From the NCBI GenBank assembly GCA_023386555.1, contig JAEWJK010000006.1, positions 184,144-248,143 of the forward strand: a stretch of 64,000 nt of DNA, written 5' to 3'. The notes below the pieces were generated by a model. That model saw only the letters and a list, made by a program, of their open reading frames with translations, ran no database searches and had not been told where the DNA came from. Position numbers and translations under genes: made by a program. Numbering within the stretch: the stretch's first letter is position 1; every line of letters starts with the position of its first letter. Below, one piece after another: positions 26,997 to 36,166 of this stretch. This DNA is from Bacteroidota bacterium (GTDB lineage: Bacteria > Bacteroidota > Bacteroidia > Chitinophagales > Chitinophagaceae).

Positions 26997-27407
26997 ATGA
27001 AGCAGATACTTGCTTTCATATTATTGTTCTCCTACAGTGTTGCTGCAACAGGCACGAATATGCAGCTACATTACTGCATGGGTAAACTTTCTGAGGTAAA
27101 CTGGAACGAGAAATCAGAAAAGAAAACCTGCGGTAAATGTGGAATGGAAAAGTCTGAACAATCAGCAGATAATGGTTGCTGTAAAGACGAACACAAACTG
27201 GTTAAGATTGATGACGATCAGAAATCAGCCACAACTAACATCGATCTGGTAAAGCTCCAACAGGTTGAACCGGAAATACAATCTTCTTTTGGCTACGACT
27301 TCAATCCTAACAATACATCTTTAATAAAAATACTTCAGGATAGTAATGCTCCACCACGAAGTAGCACCTTAGCCCTTTATAAACGCTATCGCGTTTTCCG
27401 TATTTGA
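26997..27407 (+). CDS. HYC_CC_PP family protein
   Basis: About 136 aa from MKQILAFILL, which begins a signal peptide; an in-frame ATG at 26964 exists but would put residues before the signal. Family hallmarks are visible in order: HYCMGKL (about 24-30), a Cys-rich section CGKCGM...NGCC (about 43-62) and a C-terminal APPRSS (about 119-124). Cys/His clustering suggests periplasmic metal binding; the family recurs in Bacteroidota copper loci. Exact role unknown. Confidence 0.8.
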   Translation: MKQILAFILLFSYSVAATGTNMQLHYCMGKLSEVNWNEKSEKKTCGKCGMEKSEQSADNGCCKDEHKLVKIDDDQKSATTNIDLVKLQQVEPEIQSSFGYDFNPNNTSLIKILQDSNAPPRSSTLALYKRYRVFRI

Positions 27408-27508
27408 TTCTACTGCACACCACTAGAGCACCAGGCACATCTGCCAGGCTATAGGCAATTGCCTTACCCCCTTCTTTATTTAATCATTTACACAATAAAT
27501 AATCATTT

Positions 27509-27841
27509 ATGAAAACGATCAAAGTTCTCTTGCTTGCAGCAGGTACATTCATGGCATCTCATGCATTCGCACAGGAAAAGACTGATACAATCAAAGTCAG
27601 TGGTGAATGTGGCATGTGCAAAAACCGTATTCAGAAAGCTTTAAAGATCGAAGGTGTTTCTTCTGCAGTTTGGGATACAGAAACAAAACTCCTCATTGTA
27701 ACTTACAACAGCAAGAAAATCACCAACGAGCAAATACAAAAGAAAGTGGCTGCCGTAGGTCATGACACCGAAAAATATAAAGCAGAAACTGCAGTTTACA
27801 ATAAACTACCTGGTTGCTGCAAATACGACCGTAAAGACTAA
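27509..27841 (+). CDS. Periplasmic HMA-domain copper-binding protein
   Basis: 110-aa protein with a clear signal peptide (cleavage after SHAFA, about residue 21) and one HMA domain carrying CGMCKNR (about 36-42). A second Cys pair lies near the end (PGCCKYD). Expected to bind Cu(I) outside the inner membrane and pass it to the Cus-type pump, whose gene starts 22 bp downstream. Confidence 0.85.
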   Translation: MKTIKVLLLAAGTFMASHAFAQEKTDTIKVSGECGMCKNRIQKALKIEGVSSAVWDTETKLLIVTYNSKKITNEQIQKKVAAVGHDTEKYKAETAVYNKLPGCCKYDRKD

Positions 27842-27862
27842 TCACCGTAAGACACAGCTTAT

Positions 27863-29161
27863 ATGGTACATCGTAGTATAGAATGGTCATTGCGGAACCG
27901 TTTCATTGTTCTGATACTGGTCGCAGGTTTATTTGTCTGGGGTGCAATATCTATAAAGGAAAACCCTATTGATGCCATCCCGGATCTTTCAGAAAACCAG
28001 GTGATAGTATTTACAGAATGGATGGGACGTGGTCCGCAATTGATCGAAGACCAGGTTACATACCCTTTAGTTACCAACCTGCAGGGTTTACCACGCATCA
28101 AGTACGTAAGGGGATCGTCCATGTTCGGGATGAGCTTCATCTATATTATATTTGAAGACAATGTAGATATCTACTGGGCAAGAGAAAGAGTGCTCGAACG
28201 CTTAAGCACAATTTCAAGAAATCTTCCGCAAGGGGTAAGCCCCCAGTTAGGACCTGATGGTACTGGTGTTGGTCATATTCTATGGTACACACTCGATGCA
28301 CCCGGAATGGATCTCGGAGAGCAGAGGGCTTTACAGGACTGGTATATCAAATTTGGTTTACAGAATGTTCCGGGTGTAAGTGAGATTGCATCTTTCGGAG
28401 GCTTTCAAAAGCAGTATCAAATCACTCTAGATCCAAATAAACTGCTCTACTATAAGCTGTCTGTTCCAAATGTTATTAATGCGGTAAGGGTAAATAATAA
28501 CGAAAGCGGCGGTAGAAAGTTCGAGTTAAGCGACATCGGTTATGTAATTAAGACATCCGGTTTCCTGAAGTCTGTAGAAGAAATACAAAACATACCGGTT
28601 AGCACTGTGAATGGTATCGCAGTTCGTATAGCCGATATTGCTACTGTTCAAATGACAGGAGAAACCAGGCTGGGCATTTTTGATCAGGATGGAGAAGGTG
28701 AACGGGTGGGTGGAATTGTAGTAATGCGGTATGGTGAGAATGCAGCTCAGGTAATAGAAAGCGTAAAAGCAAAGATGCTGGAAGTGGCAAAAGGTTTTCC
28801 GCAAGGAGTTAAGTTTGATATTGTTTACGACCGTGGAGAACTGATACAACAATCAATAACATCTATCAGAAATACATTGATCGAAGAAATGATAGTTGTA
28901 TCGCTAATTGTGATCATATTCCTGTTTCATTGGCGAAGTGCAGTAAGCATCATTATTCAAATTCCTATCACAATCGCCATCAGCTTTATTTTACTAAATG
29001 CTTTTGGCATTTCCTCAAACATCATGTCCCTTACCGGTATTGCCTTAGCTATTGGTGTGATCGTCGACAACGGAATTATCATGAGTGAAAATGCTTATAA
29101 GCACTTGGCAGAACGCTATGCTCTTTGGCAAAAACAACAAAAAGGAGGGGCAGACGTATGA
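27863..29161 (+). CDS. cusA: CusA-type RND metal pump, N-terminal part (split gene)
   Basis: 432-aa protein equal to the first ~40% of CusA/CzcA heavy-metal RND transporters. It has TM1 (RNRFIVLILVAGLFVWG), the PIDAIPDLSENQVIVFTEW signature, the first periplasmic pore region and TM2-TM4, including the proton-relay segment GVIVDNGIIMSENAYKHL (about 398-415). It stops in the cytoplasmic TM4-TM5 loop. The stop overlaps the next start as ATGA (29158-29161), with AAAGGAGGGG (29141-29150) upstream. So the pump is probably made as two polypeptides by coupled translation; a decayed or mis-sequenced gene is the alternative. Confidence 0.9.
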   Translation: MVHRSIEWSLRNRFIVLILVAGLFVWGAISIKENPIDAIPDLSENQVIVFTEWMGRGPQLIEDQVTYPLVTNLQGLPRIKYVRGSSMFGMSFIYIIFEDNVDIYWARERVLERLSTISRNLPQGVSPQLGPDGTGVGHILWYTLDAPGMDLGEQRALQDWYIKFGLQNVPGVSEIASFGGFQKQYQITLDPNKLLYYKLSVPNVINAVRVNNNESGGRKFELSDIGYVIKTSGFLKSVEEIQNIPVSTVNGIAVRIADIATVQMTGETRLGIFDQDGEGERVGGIVVMRYGENAAQVIESVKAKMLEVAKGFPQGVKFDIVYDRGELIQQSITSIRNTLIEEMIVVSLIVIIFLFHWRSAVSIIIQIPITIAISFILLNAFGISSNIMSLTGIALAIGVIVDNGIIMSENAYKHLAERYALWQKQQKGGADV

Positions 29162-31092
29162 AGTGGCTTAAACTAAGAAAAAAGAAAAAAGAAAACTGGA
29201 TCACAGAAGAAGAACGCCTGTCAATCATTGAGAAATCAAGTAAACAGGTATCCAGAGGTGTATTCTTTGCAACGGTTATCATCATCACTTCATTTTTGCC
29301 GGTATTCATGCTTACAGGTCAGGAAGGAAAAATGTTTCATCCTGTGGCATTCACAAAAACATTTATCATGATTGTGGATGCACTGCTTGTACTTACGTTA
29401 GCACCGGTACTCATTTCATTCTTCATGAAAGGCAAGTTCCGTCCCGATAATGCTAACCCGGTAAACAGGTTTTTAGAACGGATATACGAGCCAATAATTA
29501 GATGGGTGATGAGGTGGAGAAAAACAACTTTGGGCATCAATATAGTTGCATTACTGATTTCAATTCCACTACTCAAAAGCCTGGGTACAGAGTTCATGCC
29601 TCCGCTTGATGAACAAAGCATCTTATTTATGCCTGTTACGTTACCAGATATTTCCAATGCAGAAGCAAAAAGAATATTGCAGGTTCAGGATAAGATCATC
29701 AAATCAGTACCCGAGGTTGATAAGGTGTTAGGTAAAGCTGGCAGAGCCAGTACAGCAACTGACAATTCTCCTATCAGTATGATCGAAACCATCATCATGC
29801 TTAAACCGAGCAGTAAATGGAGAGATGGAGTAACAAAGGCTGATATCATCAAAGAACTCGATGCAAAGCTTCAGATACCTGGTGTTGTCAATGGGTGGAC
29901 ACAACCCATCATTAACCGTATCAACATGCTTGCAACAGGCATAAGAACCGATGTTGGTATCAAAGTGTATGGTCAGGATCTCAATACAATTGCATCCGTT
30001 TCAGAAAAAGTAAAAGCAGCTCTTGAAGGAACATCTGGTGTTGCAGATCTTTATGTGGAGCCAATAACAGGTGGTAAATATTTATCAATCAATGTACGTC
30101 GTGCAGACCTTGGCAGGTATGGCTTAAACGTAGAAGATGTAAATCAAACCGTAGAATTTGCTTTAGGAGGATCACCCATCGGGCAAACCGTTGAAGGTCG
30201 CCAACGCTTTACCATTAGTGCAAGGTTGGCACAGGAATATAGAAATAGTGTTGAGCAGATAAAACGTATCCCGCTACAGTCTCCGGCATTCGGCGAAGTA
30301 CCGCTAAGTGCTGTGGCAGATATAAAGTTTGAAGACGGTCCGCCAATGATCAACTCCGAAAATGCTTTACTACGTGGAGCAGTACTTTTCAATGTTCGTG
30401 GAAGAGATTTAGGCGGAACGGTGAAAGAAGCAATGGAAAAATTGAATGCCGAAAAAGGTATTTTACCTGCGGGCTACTTTCTGGAATGGAGTGGGCAATA
30501 TGAAAATCTTATCAGAGGTCAGAGAACGTTGATGTGGATCGCTCCTATTGTACTCGTCATCATCTTTTTCTCATTGTACTTTGCTTTTCACTCAATAAGA
30601 GAAGCTTTCCTCAGCCTCATCACTATTCCTTTTGCATTGATCGGTGGTGCATATATCATATACTTCTGGGGTGTCAATTTATCTGTTGCAGTGGCTGTAG
30701 GTTTTATTGCATTGTTTGGAATTGCAGTGGAAACAGGTATTGTAATGGTCATTTATCTAAATGATGCCATGCGTCAGTTAATTGAACTGAAGGGCAATTC
30801 CAGCCAGACCATAACCAAAGCTGATCTCAGGGAATATGTGATACATGGTGCCGCAAAACGATTAAGACCTAAATTAATGACGGTTTGTGTTTCGTTATTC
30901 GGTTTGGTACCGGTGCTTTGGGCAACAGGAGTAGGAACAGATGTGATGAAGCCCGTGGTACTTCCTATGATTGGCGGTGTGTTTACTTCTGCTGTTCACA
31001 TATTGCTGGTAACGCCTTTGATCTTCCTTATGGCAAAGGAATACGAATTACGAAAATTTGGAAAACTGGAGGTGTACGATGTTAAACATTAA
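29158..31092 (+). CDS. cusA: CusA-type RND metal pump, C-terminal part (split gene)
   Basis: About 644 aa from ATG 29158 (MKWLKLRKKKKENW), chosen because of the strong Shine-Dalgarno nine bases upstream and the ATGA overlap; an in-frame ATG at 29125 lies inside the previous gene. Begins with a very basic cytoplasmic stretch, then TM5-TM6 (GVFFATVIIITSFLPVFMLTGQEGKMFHPVAFTKT), the second periplasmic domain and TM7-TM12. Everything missing from the first protein is here, so the two add up to one full pump. Overlaps the outer membrane factor gene by 14 bp. Confidence 0.9.
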   Translation: MKWLKLRKKKKENWITEEERLSIIEKSSKQVSRGVFFATVIIITSFLPVFMLTGQEGKMFHPVAFTKTFIMIVDALLVLTLAPVLISFFMKGKFRPDNANPVNRFLERIYEPIIRWVMRWRKTTLGINIVALLISIPLLKSLGTEFMPPLDEQSILFMPVTLPDISNAEAKRILQVQDKIIKSVPEVDKVLGKAGRASTATDNSPISMIETIIMLKPSSKWRDGVTKADIIKELDAKLQIPGVVNGWTQPIINRINMLATGIRTDVGIKVYGQDLNTIASVSEKVKAALEGTSGVADLYVEPITGGKYLSINVRRADLGRYGLNVEDVNQTVEFALGGSPIGQTVEGRQRFTISARLAQEYRNSVEQIKRIPLQSPAFGEVPLSAVADIKFEDGPPMINSENALLRGAVLFNVRGRDLGGTVKEAMEKLNAEKGILPAGYFLEWSGQYENLIRGQRTLMWIAPIVLVIIFFSLYFAFHSIREAFLSLITIPFALIGGAYIIYFWGVNLSVAVAVGFIALFGIAVETGIVMVIYLNDAMRQLIELKGNSSQTITKADLREYVIHGAAKRLRPKLMTVCVSLFGLVPVLWATGVGTDVMKPVVLPMIGGVFTSAVHILLVTPLIFLMAKEYELRKFGKLEVYDVKH

Positions 31093-32329
31093 ATCATTCT
31101 TCTTCCTGCTTTTAGTATCTCCACTGGTAGCAAATGCACAACAAAAGGAAGTCTTGAGCCTTGCTGAGATCTTCAGCCGCATAGACAGTAACAATCTCCA
31201 GTTAAGAAGCTACGGCTTAAGAGCAGAGGGTTATAAATATAGCGCAGATGCCGCAACAGCATGGATGCCACCTATGGTGGGATTGGGTACATGGCAAACA
31301 CCTTATCCTTTCCAAAAAGTAATGGACGATAGAGATAAAGGCATGCTAATGATAAGGGCTGAGCAGGAAATTCCGAACCCTGCTAAATTAAAAGCCAAAA
31401 AAAATTATATCGAATCGCAGGGAAATATTGAGAATGCTTCAAGATCAGTTGCTTTCAATGACCTCAAAGCACAGGCAAGAAGGCAGTACTTCACCTGGAT
31501 GATCGCTTTGCAACGAATAAACATCATCCAGAGAAATGAAAGAGTGTTGGAAACGATGAAGAAAATTGAAGAGGTTCGTTATCCTTACAATCAATCTCAG
31601 TTAAGCAGTGTTTACCGGGCAGAAGCTGAGATACAGAAGAACAAAACAATGCTCGTGATGCCAGAGGGCGAAATTGCTAAAGCAAAGGCATACCTGAATG
31701 CATTAATGAATAGACCAGGTGACGTTCAATTTACTATTGACACAAGCTACCAACCTTCATTCGAAGCTTTCAGCAGCTACGATACCGCAAGCCTTTCAGT
31801 AGTACGAAAAGATGTGCTGCGGATGAATGAAAGTATTAAGTCTATGCAGTTAAACATTGAGGCAATGAAGCTGGAACGGAAACCTAGCTTTCGAATCCAG
31901 TTCGATCATATGTCGCCCTTTTCTTCCATGATGCCACAGGCATTTAGTGTAATGGGAATGATATCTATACCAATTGCTCCTTGGTCAAGAAAAATGTACC
32001 AGTCAGAAATCAAGTCCATGCAGTTCAACATAAATGCAATGGAAACAGAGAGAGCCGGAATGTTGCAGGAAACACAAGGCATGTTGTACGGTATGCAGGC
32101 AGAGATTCAAACCATGCAGCGAAGAATAAAAACAATGGAAGAAAAAGTGATTCCTGCTTTACAGAAAACTTTCGATGCGAGTTACATCACTTACCAGGAA
32201 AATAAACTATCACTTACAGTTGTTCTGGATAACTGGGAAGCATTGAACATGATGTTGCTTGATGTGTTGGATGAGAAACAAAAATTATATCAAATGATCG
32301 TGGATTATGAAAAAGAGCTATACAGGTAA
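31079..32329 (+). CDS. cusC: TolC-family outer membrane factor
   Basis: About 416 aa from MLNIKSFFFLL, preceded by GGAGG; starts 14 bp inside the pump gene. Signal peptide ends near residue 21 (NAQQK). The rest is long alpha-helical coiled coil with OEP-type repeats (LSLAEIFSRIDSNN ... KAKAYLNALMNRPGD ... ALQKTFDASYITYQENKLSL). Expected outer-membrane exit duct of the Cus-type complex. Unusually Met-rich in parts (e.g. FSSMMPQAFSVMGM), which suits copper. Confidence 0.85.
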   Translation: MLNIKSFFFLLLVSPLVANAQQKEVLSLAEIFSRIDSNNLQLRSYGLRAEGYKYSADAATAWMPPMVGLGTWQTPYPFQKVMDDRDKGMLMIRAEQEIPNPAKLKAKKNYIESQGNIENASRSVAFNDLKAQARRQYFTWMIALQRINIIQRNERVLETMKKIEEVRYPYNQSQLSSVYRAEAEIQKNKTMLVMPEGEIAKAKAYLNALMNRPGDVQFTIDTSYQPSFEAFSSYDTASLSVVRKDVLRMNESIKSMQLNIEAMKLERKPSFRIQFDHMSPFSSMMPQAFSVMGMISIPIAPWSRKMYQSEIKSMQFNINAMETERAGMLQETQGMLYGMQAEIQTMQRRIKTMEEKVIPALQKTFDASYITYQENKLSLTVVLDNWEALNMMLLDVLDEKQKLYQMIVDYEKELYR

Positions 32330-33641
32330 CATAATCATGCTGGTGGCAGTGTTGATGCTCTTTTTTTCCTGCAAGGAGAAAACAAGATCCGGCGTCACCG
32401 TCACTACACATCAGCATACAGATGCACAAAAGTACACTTGTCCAATGCATCCGGAGATCGTAAGAGATCAGCCGGGTAAATGCCCGATATGTGGAATGGA
32501 CTTAGTGCCAATAAGCAATTCAAACGAAATGACAGTTGATAGTAGTTTATTGCACTTACTTAAACCAGTAAATGAACAAGTGGTTACATCCATACCAACG
32601 ATACAGGCAGAAGATGCTACAAGGATTCTGTCTGTTCCAGTGCAAGGAATCGTTAGCTATGATACAAGGAAACAGGTAAGCCTTTCCAGCAGAGTAGCTG
32701 GTCGTATAGAAAAAATGTACATCAGGTATAATTATCAACCAGTAAAGAAAGGACAATTGGTAATGGAAATATATTCACCTGATTTGGCAGCAGCACAACG
32801 AGAGCTTATTTATATCAGTCGGAACGATAATAACGTTTCGCTGTTACAAAGAGCAAGAGAACGATTGTCATTACTTGGTATGAATGCAGCCCAGATAAAC
32901 CAGGTAGAAAAGTCTGGCAAAGTATCTTACCGTATACCGGTGTATAGTTCTGTCTCTGGTTTCATTGTTGAAAAGTCGCGGGTAACAGGCAATAATAACA
33001 CAACTGCAGCCTTACCACCGGCAAGTTCATCATCAGATGGCATGAGCGGAATGGGTGGTGGAACGTCCGGCAGTAATTCGGTTACACAACAACCATCATT
33101 CAATCAATCTCCCGTATTAATTAGGGGAGGTCAATATATCGGAGCAGGTGAAACAATATTTACGGTATATGAAGCAAACAACATGATAGCGGAGTTTTCC
33201 TTCACACCATCACTTGCTGCAGAAATAAAGCCGGGACAAAAATTGGTTTATCATCCTGTCTCAAATTCCAATGATGTCCGGGTCGGTACTATAGGCTTAA
33301 TTGAACCGGTTCAGAAAAACGGTCAAAGCTTCACTGTTGCAAGAATATACTTGTCAGCTACAAACCTTAATACTGGTCAGTTATTAACTGCAAACATTCC
33401 AGTAGTAAAAAAAGGTGCTTATTGGCTGCCGGAACAGGCAGTACTGCAACTCGGCAGCAAAGCAGTAGTCTTCAAAAAAGAAAGCAAAGTGTTCATACCA
33501 AGAGAAGTGCAGACAGGCATCAGAACACAAGGGTTAGTGCAGGTACTTGAAAACATTTCCGATTGGCAGGTGGCTCAGAATGCAAGTTACCTGGTAGATA
33601 GCGAAAGCTTTGTAAGATTCAATTCAAATAGTGAGAAATGA
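32307..33641 (+). CDS. cusB: CusB-type periplasmic adaptor with HMBD, first copy
   Basis: 444-aa membrane-fusion protein. Lipoprotein-type N-terminus (MLFFSC, Cys about 22). A heavy-metal-binding domain follows with YTCPMHPEIVRDQPGKCPIC and GMDL (about 43-66). Then come barrel-sandwich/lipoyl (about 108-150), helical hairpin and beta-barrel segments. An inserted Ser/Gly/Met-rich stretch (about 230-255, SSSDGMSGMGGGTSG) is unusual. Starts 23 bp inside the outer membrane factor gene and ends ATGA-overlapped with the second adaptor. Confidence 0.88.
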   Translation: MKKSYTGNIIMLVAVLMLFFSCKEKTRSGVTVTTHQHTDAQKYTCPMHPEIVRDQPGKCPICGMDLVPISNSNEMTVDSSLLHLLKPVNEQVVTSIPTIQAEDATRILSVPVQGIVSYDTRKQVSLSSRVAGRIEKMYIRYNYQPVKKGQLVMEIYSPDLAAAQRELIYISRNDNNVSLLQRARERLSLLGMNAAQINQVEKSGKVSYRIPVYSSVSGFIVEKSRVTGNNNTTAALPPASSSSDGMSGMGGGTSGSNSVTQQPSFNQSPVLIRGGQYIGAGETIFTVYEANNMIAEFSFTPSLAAEIKPGQKLVYHPVSNSNDVRVGTIGLIEPVQKNGQSFTVARIYLSATNLNTGQLLTANIPVVKKGAYWLPEQAVLQLGSKAVVFKKESKVFIPREVQTGIRTQGLVQVLENISDWQVAQNASYLVDSESFVRFNSNSEK

Positions 33642-34861
33642 AACATCAACTTAAATCTATTATATACCTGCTCATTGTTTTTGCTTGCATAATATCACTT
33701 GCAGCATGCAAGAACAAGAAAGTAGAAGCTTCAGCAAACGCTACTACTGAGAAAAAGCAGACATACACTTGTCCGATGCATCCACAGATTGTAAGTGATA
33801 AGCCAGGCAGTTGTCCGATATGTGGAATGGATTTAGTTCCTTTTGATAAGACCAATGTATCTGACACACTCACTTTAAGTCAATCACAACAGGCTTTGGC
33901 AAATGTCACTACAGACACAGTTAAAACAGGTGCTTTTGCAACAGTTAAGCGGTTAAATGGAAGAGTTGCAGTTAATCCATCTCAGTCCGAATTCATTTCA
34001 AGTCGTGTAGCTGGTAGAATTGAAGCACTTTATGTACGGGAAACAGGTGTAGCGGTAGGTATTGGTCAACCTCTGTATAAGATATATTCAGAGCAATTAT
34101 CAGCTTTACAACAAGAGTATTTAGTCACACTGGCACAGGCAGTAAGCTTTCCTGAAGACAAAAAATTTCAACAACTTGCATCAGCTGCAAAAAAAAAGTT
34201 GCGTTTATACCATCAGTCCGACGCACAGATAGAACAGCTGGCAAGATCAAATAAAGTCAATCCTTACATTACCTATCCCTCTCCCGCTAGTGGCATTGTT
34301 TCAGAAATATTAGTTTCCGAAGGGCAGTATGTAGCAGAGGGATCTTCGATCATGAGCCTTGAAGGTTACAGCAATGTTTGGGTAGAGGCTGATATCTATC
34401 CTTCCGAAGCCAACCTTATAAAAAAAGGAGCTACCGTGAAAGTAACAGTAGCCGGATTTGAAGATCAACCCCAGAACATGAAGATTGACTTTATTGCACC
34501 AGCTTTGCAGCCGGGAAATCAATTATTGACTGTAAGGGGTAGCATACCAAATATTCGGAGCCAATTTAAAGCAGGGATGCAGGCTATTGCAGAAATACCG
34601 GTTACGCAAACTTCAGCTTCTATTACCTTACCGGTTGATGCTCTAATAAGAGAACAGCAAGGTGCACATGTGTGGATACTTGCAGGTACAGGGAAATTCA
34701 TTCCTAAAATGGTGGAAACAGGAACTGAAAATTTTAATCGGGTAGAGATTATCAATGGTTTAAAAGAAGGTGATATCGTCGTTGTTTCAGGAGCTTACCT
34801 CCTGTATAGTGAGTTCAAACTAAAAAAAGGCAAAGATCCAATGGGAAATCATAATCATTAA
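33638..34861 (+). CDS. cusB: CusB-type periplasmic adaptor with HMBD, second copy
   Basis: 407-aa paralogue of the preceding gene. Lipobox LAAC (Cys about 24), HMBD with YTCPMHPQIVSDKPGSCPIC (about 44-63), barrel-sandwich segment around 105-150, helical hairpin and beta-barrel. Lacks the Ser/Gly/Met insert of its neighbour. Two adaptors for one pump may form a hetero-hexamer or serve different steps. Start overlaps the upstream stop (ATGA at 33638). Confidence 0.88.
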   Translation: MKHQLKSIIYLLIVFACIISLAACKNKKVEASANATTEKKQTYTCPMHPQIVSDKPGSCPICGMDLVPFDKTNVSDTLTLSQSQQALANVTTDTVKTGAFATVKRLNGRVAVNPSQSEFISSRVAGRIEALYVRETGVAVGIGQPLYKIYSEQLSALQQEYLVTLAQAVSFPEDKKFQQLASAAKKKLRLYHQSDAQIEQLARSNKVNPYITYPSPASGIVSEILVSEGQYVAEGSSIMSLEGYSNVWVEADIYPSEANLIKKGATVKVTVAGFEDQPQNMKIDFIAPALQPGNQLLTVRGSIPNIRSQFKAGMQAIAEIPVTQTSASITLPVDALIREQQGAHVWILAGTGKFIPKMVETGTENFNRVEIINGLKEGDIVVVSGAYLLYSEFKLKKGKDPMGNHNH

Positions 34862-34873
34862 CAAACAGGATAT

Positions 34874-35431
34874 ATGAAATACTTTCTAAACATATATAAA
34901 ATACTATCTGTCCTAATTGTCTTTACTGCTTGTTCAGGTAAAGAACAGGATAAAACAAAAACAGAGACAAAAGTGCACGATCATTCGGATGTAAAAGAGG
35001 GCGATACAAGTAATACTGTTACTGCACCTGTTTTAAAGAATAATCATCTGAATGCCGTATATCAGCAATATATTCAATTAACAACTGCACTCACAAGCAA
35101 CAACTTTGTAGAAGCTAAAATTGCGGCAAATGCTATTGAAGCTGGAGCAATAGAGATCAATGGTGGTAATGGTATTGCAATTGCCTCAGCAAGAATCACT
35201 GCAGCAGCTGATATAGAGGCTCAACGTGCAGCTTACTCAACCTTAAGTAAGAATATAGAACAGCTCATAAGAAAAGAAGGACTGGCAACTGGAAAATTGT
35301 ACGTTGATTATTGTCCCATGGCTTTAGATGATAAAGGCGCTACATGGATCACTTCAAATAAAGATATTCGCAATCCATACTTTGGCGATAAGATGCTGGA
35401 GTGCGGCGAAATACAAGACACTATTAAATAA
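34874..35431 (+). CDS. DUF3347 lipoprotein
   Basis: 185-aa protein with lipoprotein signal (VFTAC, Cys about 20) and a His/Asp/Glu-rich mature start (KVHDHSDVKEGD). The DUF3347 core covers about 55-180: LNAVYQQYIQLTTAL, then YVDYCPMALDDKGATWITS with NPYFGDKMLECGEI. The CPMA and MLECG Cys/Met residues are typical for the family and fit copper binding. 12 bp after the second adaptor gene. Confidence 0.85.
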   Translation: MKYFLNIYKILSVLIVFTACSGKEQDKTKTETKVHDHSDVKEGDTSNTVTAPVLKNNHLNAVYQQYIQLTTALTSNNFVEAKIAANAIEAGAIEINGGNGIAIASARITAAADIEAQRAAYSTLSKNIEQLIRKEGLATGKLYVDYCPMALDDKGATWITSNKDIRNPYFGDKMLECGEIQDTIK

Positions 35432-35437
35432 CAAAAT

Positions 35438-35989
35438 ATGAAATATTTCATTCTGCTGGCTTTCTCTTTAATTGTATCAGCTTCTTATGCTCAAAAAGAG
35501 GAGGTATGTTATAACCCTAATTCAATCAAAGACACAACTAAGAAAAGTATCAAGTCAGTTGCTGAAGCAAAAATTGGTTCAACTGACTTCACAATCAACT
35601 ATCATTCACCTGGAGTTCGTAAGAGAATTATTTGGGGAGGGTTAGTGCCTTATGATGAGGTTTGGGTAACAGGTGCTCATAATGCAACCACAATTACTTT
35701 CAACAAAAATATAATCGTTAGTACCGTTGAAATACCAGCTGGTAAATATGCCATCTTTACCATACCAGGTGAGCAGGAATGGACTTTCATCATTAATAAA
35801 CATTGGAATCAGCATTTGGCATCGGAATACGATGAGAAAGATGATGTTGTAAGAGTAAAGGTGAAACCTTCAGAAGTGCAGCATCTGGAAAGACTTCAAT
35901 ATTTCATTGAAGCAGGTGAAGGAAAAACGGGTAGTATATTTGTGATCTGGGAAAAGAAAAAGGTCAGTCTGCCTTTCAAAGTTCTTTAA
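35438..35989 (+). CDS. DUF2911 domain secreted protein
   Basis: 183-aa protein with a signal peptide (cleavage after SYAQ, about 19). The DUF2911 body contains INYHSPGVRKRIIWGGLVPY (about 55-74), VWVTGAHNATTI and IPAGKYAIFTIPGEQEWTFIIN. Function of the family is not established; here it ends the copper operon, 6 bp after the DUF3347 gene. Confidence 0.85.
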   Translation: MKYFILLAFSLIVSASYAQKEEVCYNPNSIKDTTKKSIKSVAEAKIGSTDFTINYHSPGVRKRIIWGGLVPYDEVWVTGAHNATTITFNKNIIVSTVEIPAGKYAIFTIPGEQEWTFIINKHWNQHLASEYDEKDDVVRVKVKPSEVQHLERLQYFIEAGEGKTGSIFVIWEKKKVSLPFKVL

Positions 35990-35999
35990 GCCTGGCAAC

Positions 36000-36117
36000 T
36001 ACAGGCATCTCCGGCAGGCAACTGCTTTTGTCATTTTCGCTAATGATCTTTAGTGCAAAAGCAGTAGCCTGCAAGTTTTATATATCGGCATGCTTCCCAT
36101 ACAATGGCATAAGCAAG
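36000..36117 (+). repeat. Long hairpin repeat, copy A
   Basis: GCAGGCAACTGCTTTTG (36014-36030) pairs with CAAAAGCAGTAGCCTGC (36056-36072) except one A-A; an inner TCATT/AATGA stem lies in the loop. The following CAAGTTT...AATGGCATAAGCAA is also shared with copy B (41640-41755). The two copies bracket 36167-41581. Confidence 0.8.
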
Positions 36118-36166
36118 TTTCTGGTCAATTGATAAATGCCACAATTACATATAATTCTTATGAATA

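Noticed and set aside
29125..29157. Upstream start for the second cusA part (MAKTTKRRGRR)
   Set aside because: Lies within the first cusA gene and lacks a ribosome site; ATG 29158 has a strong one and the ATGA overlap.
29130..29160. Programmed -1 frameshift joining the two cusA parts
   Set aside because: The A5 run does not form a canonical slippery heptamer in the zero frame; kept only as an alternative.
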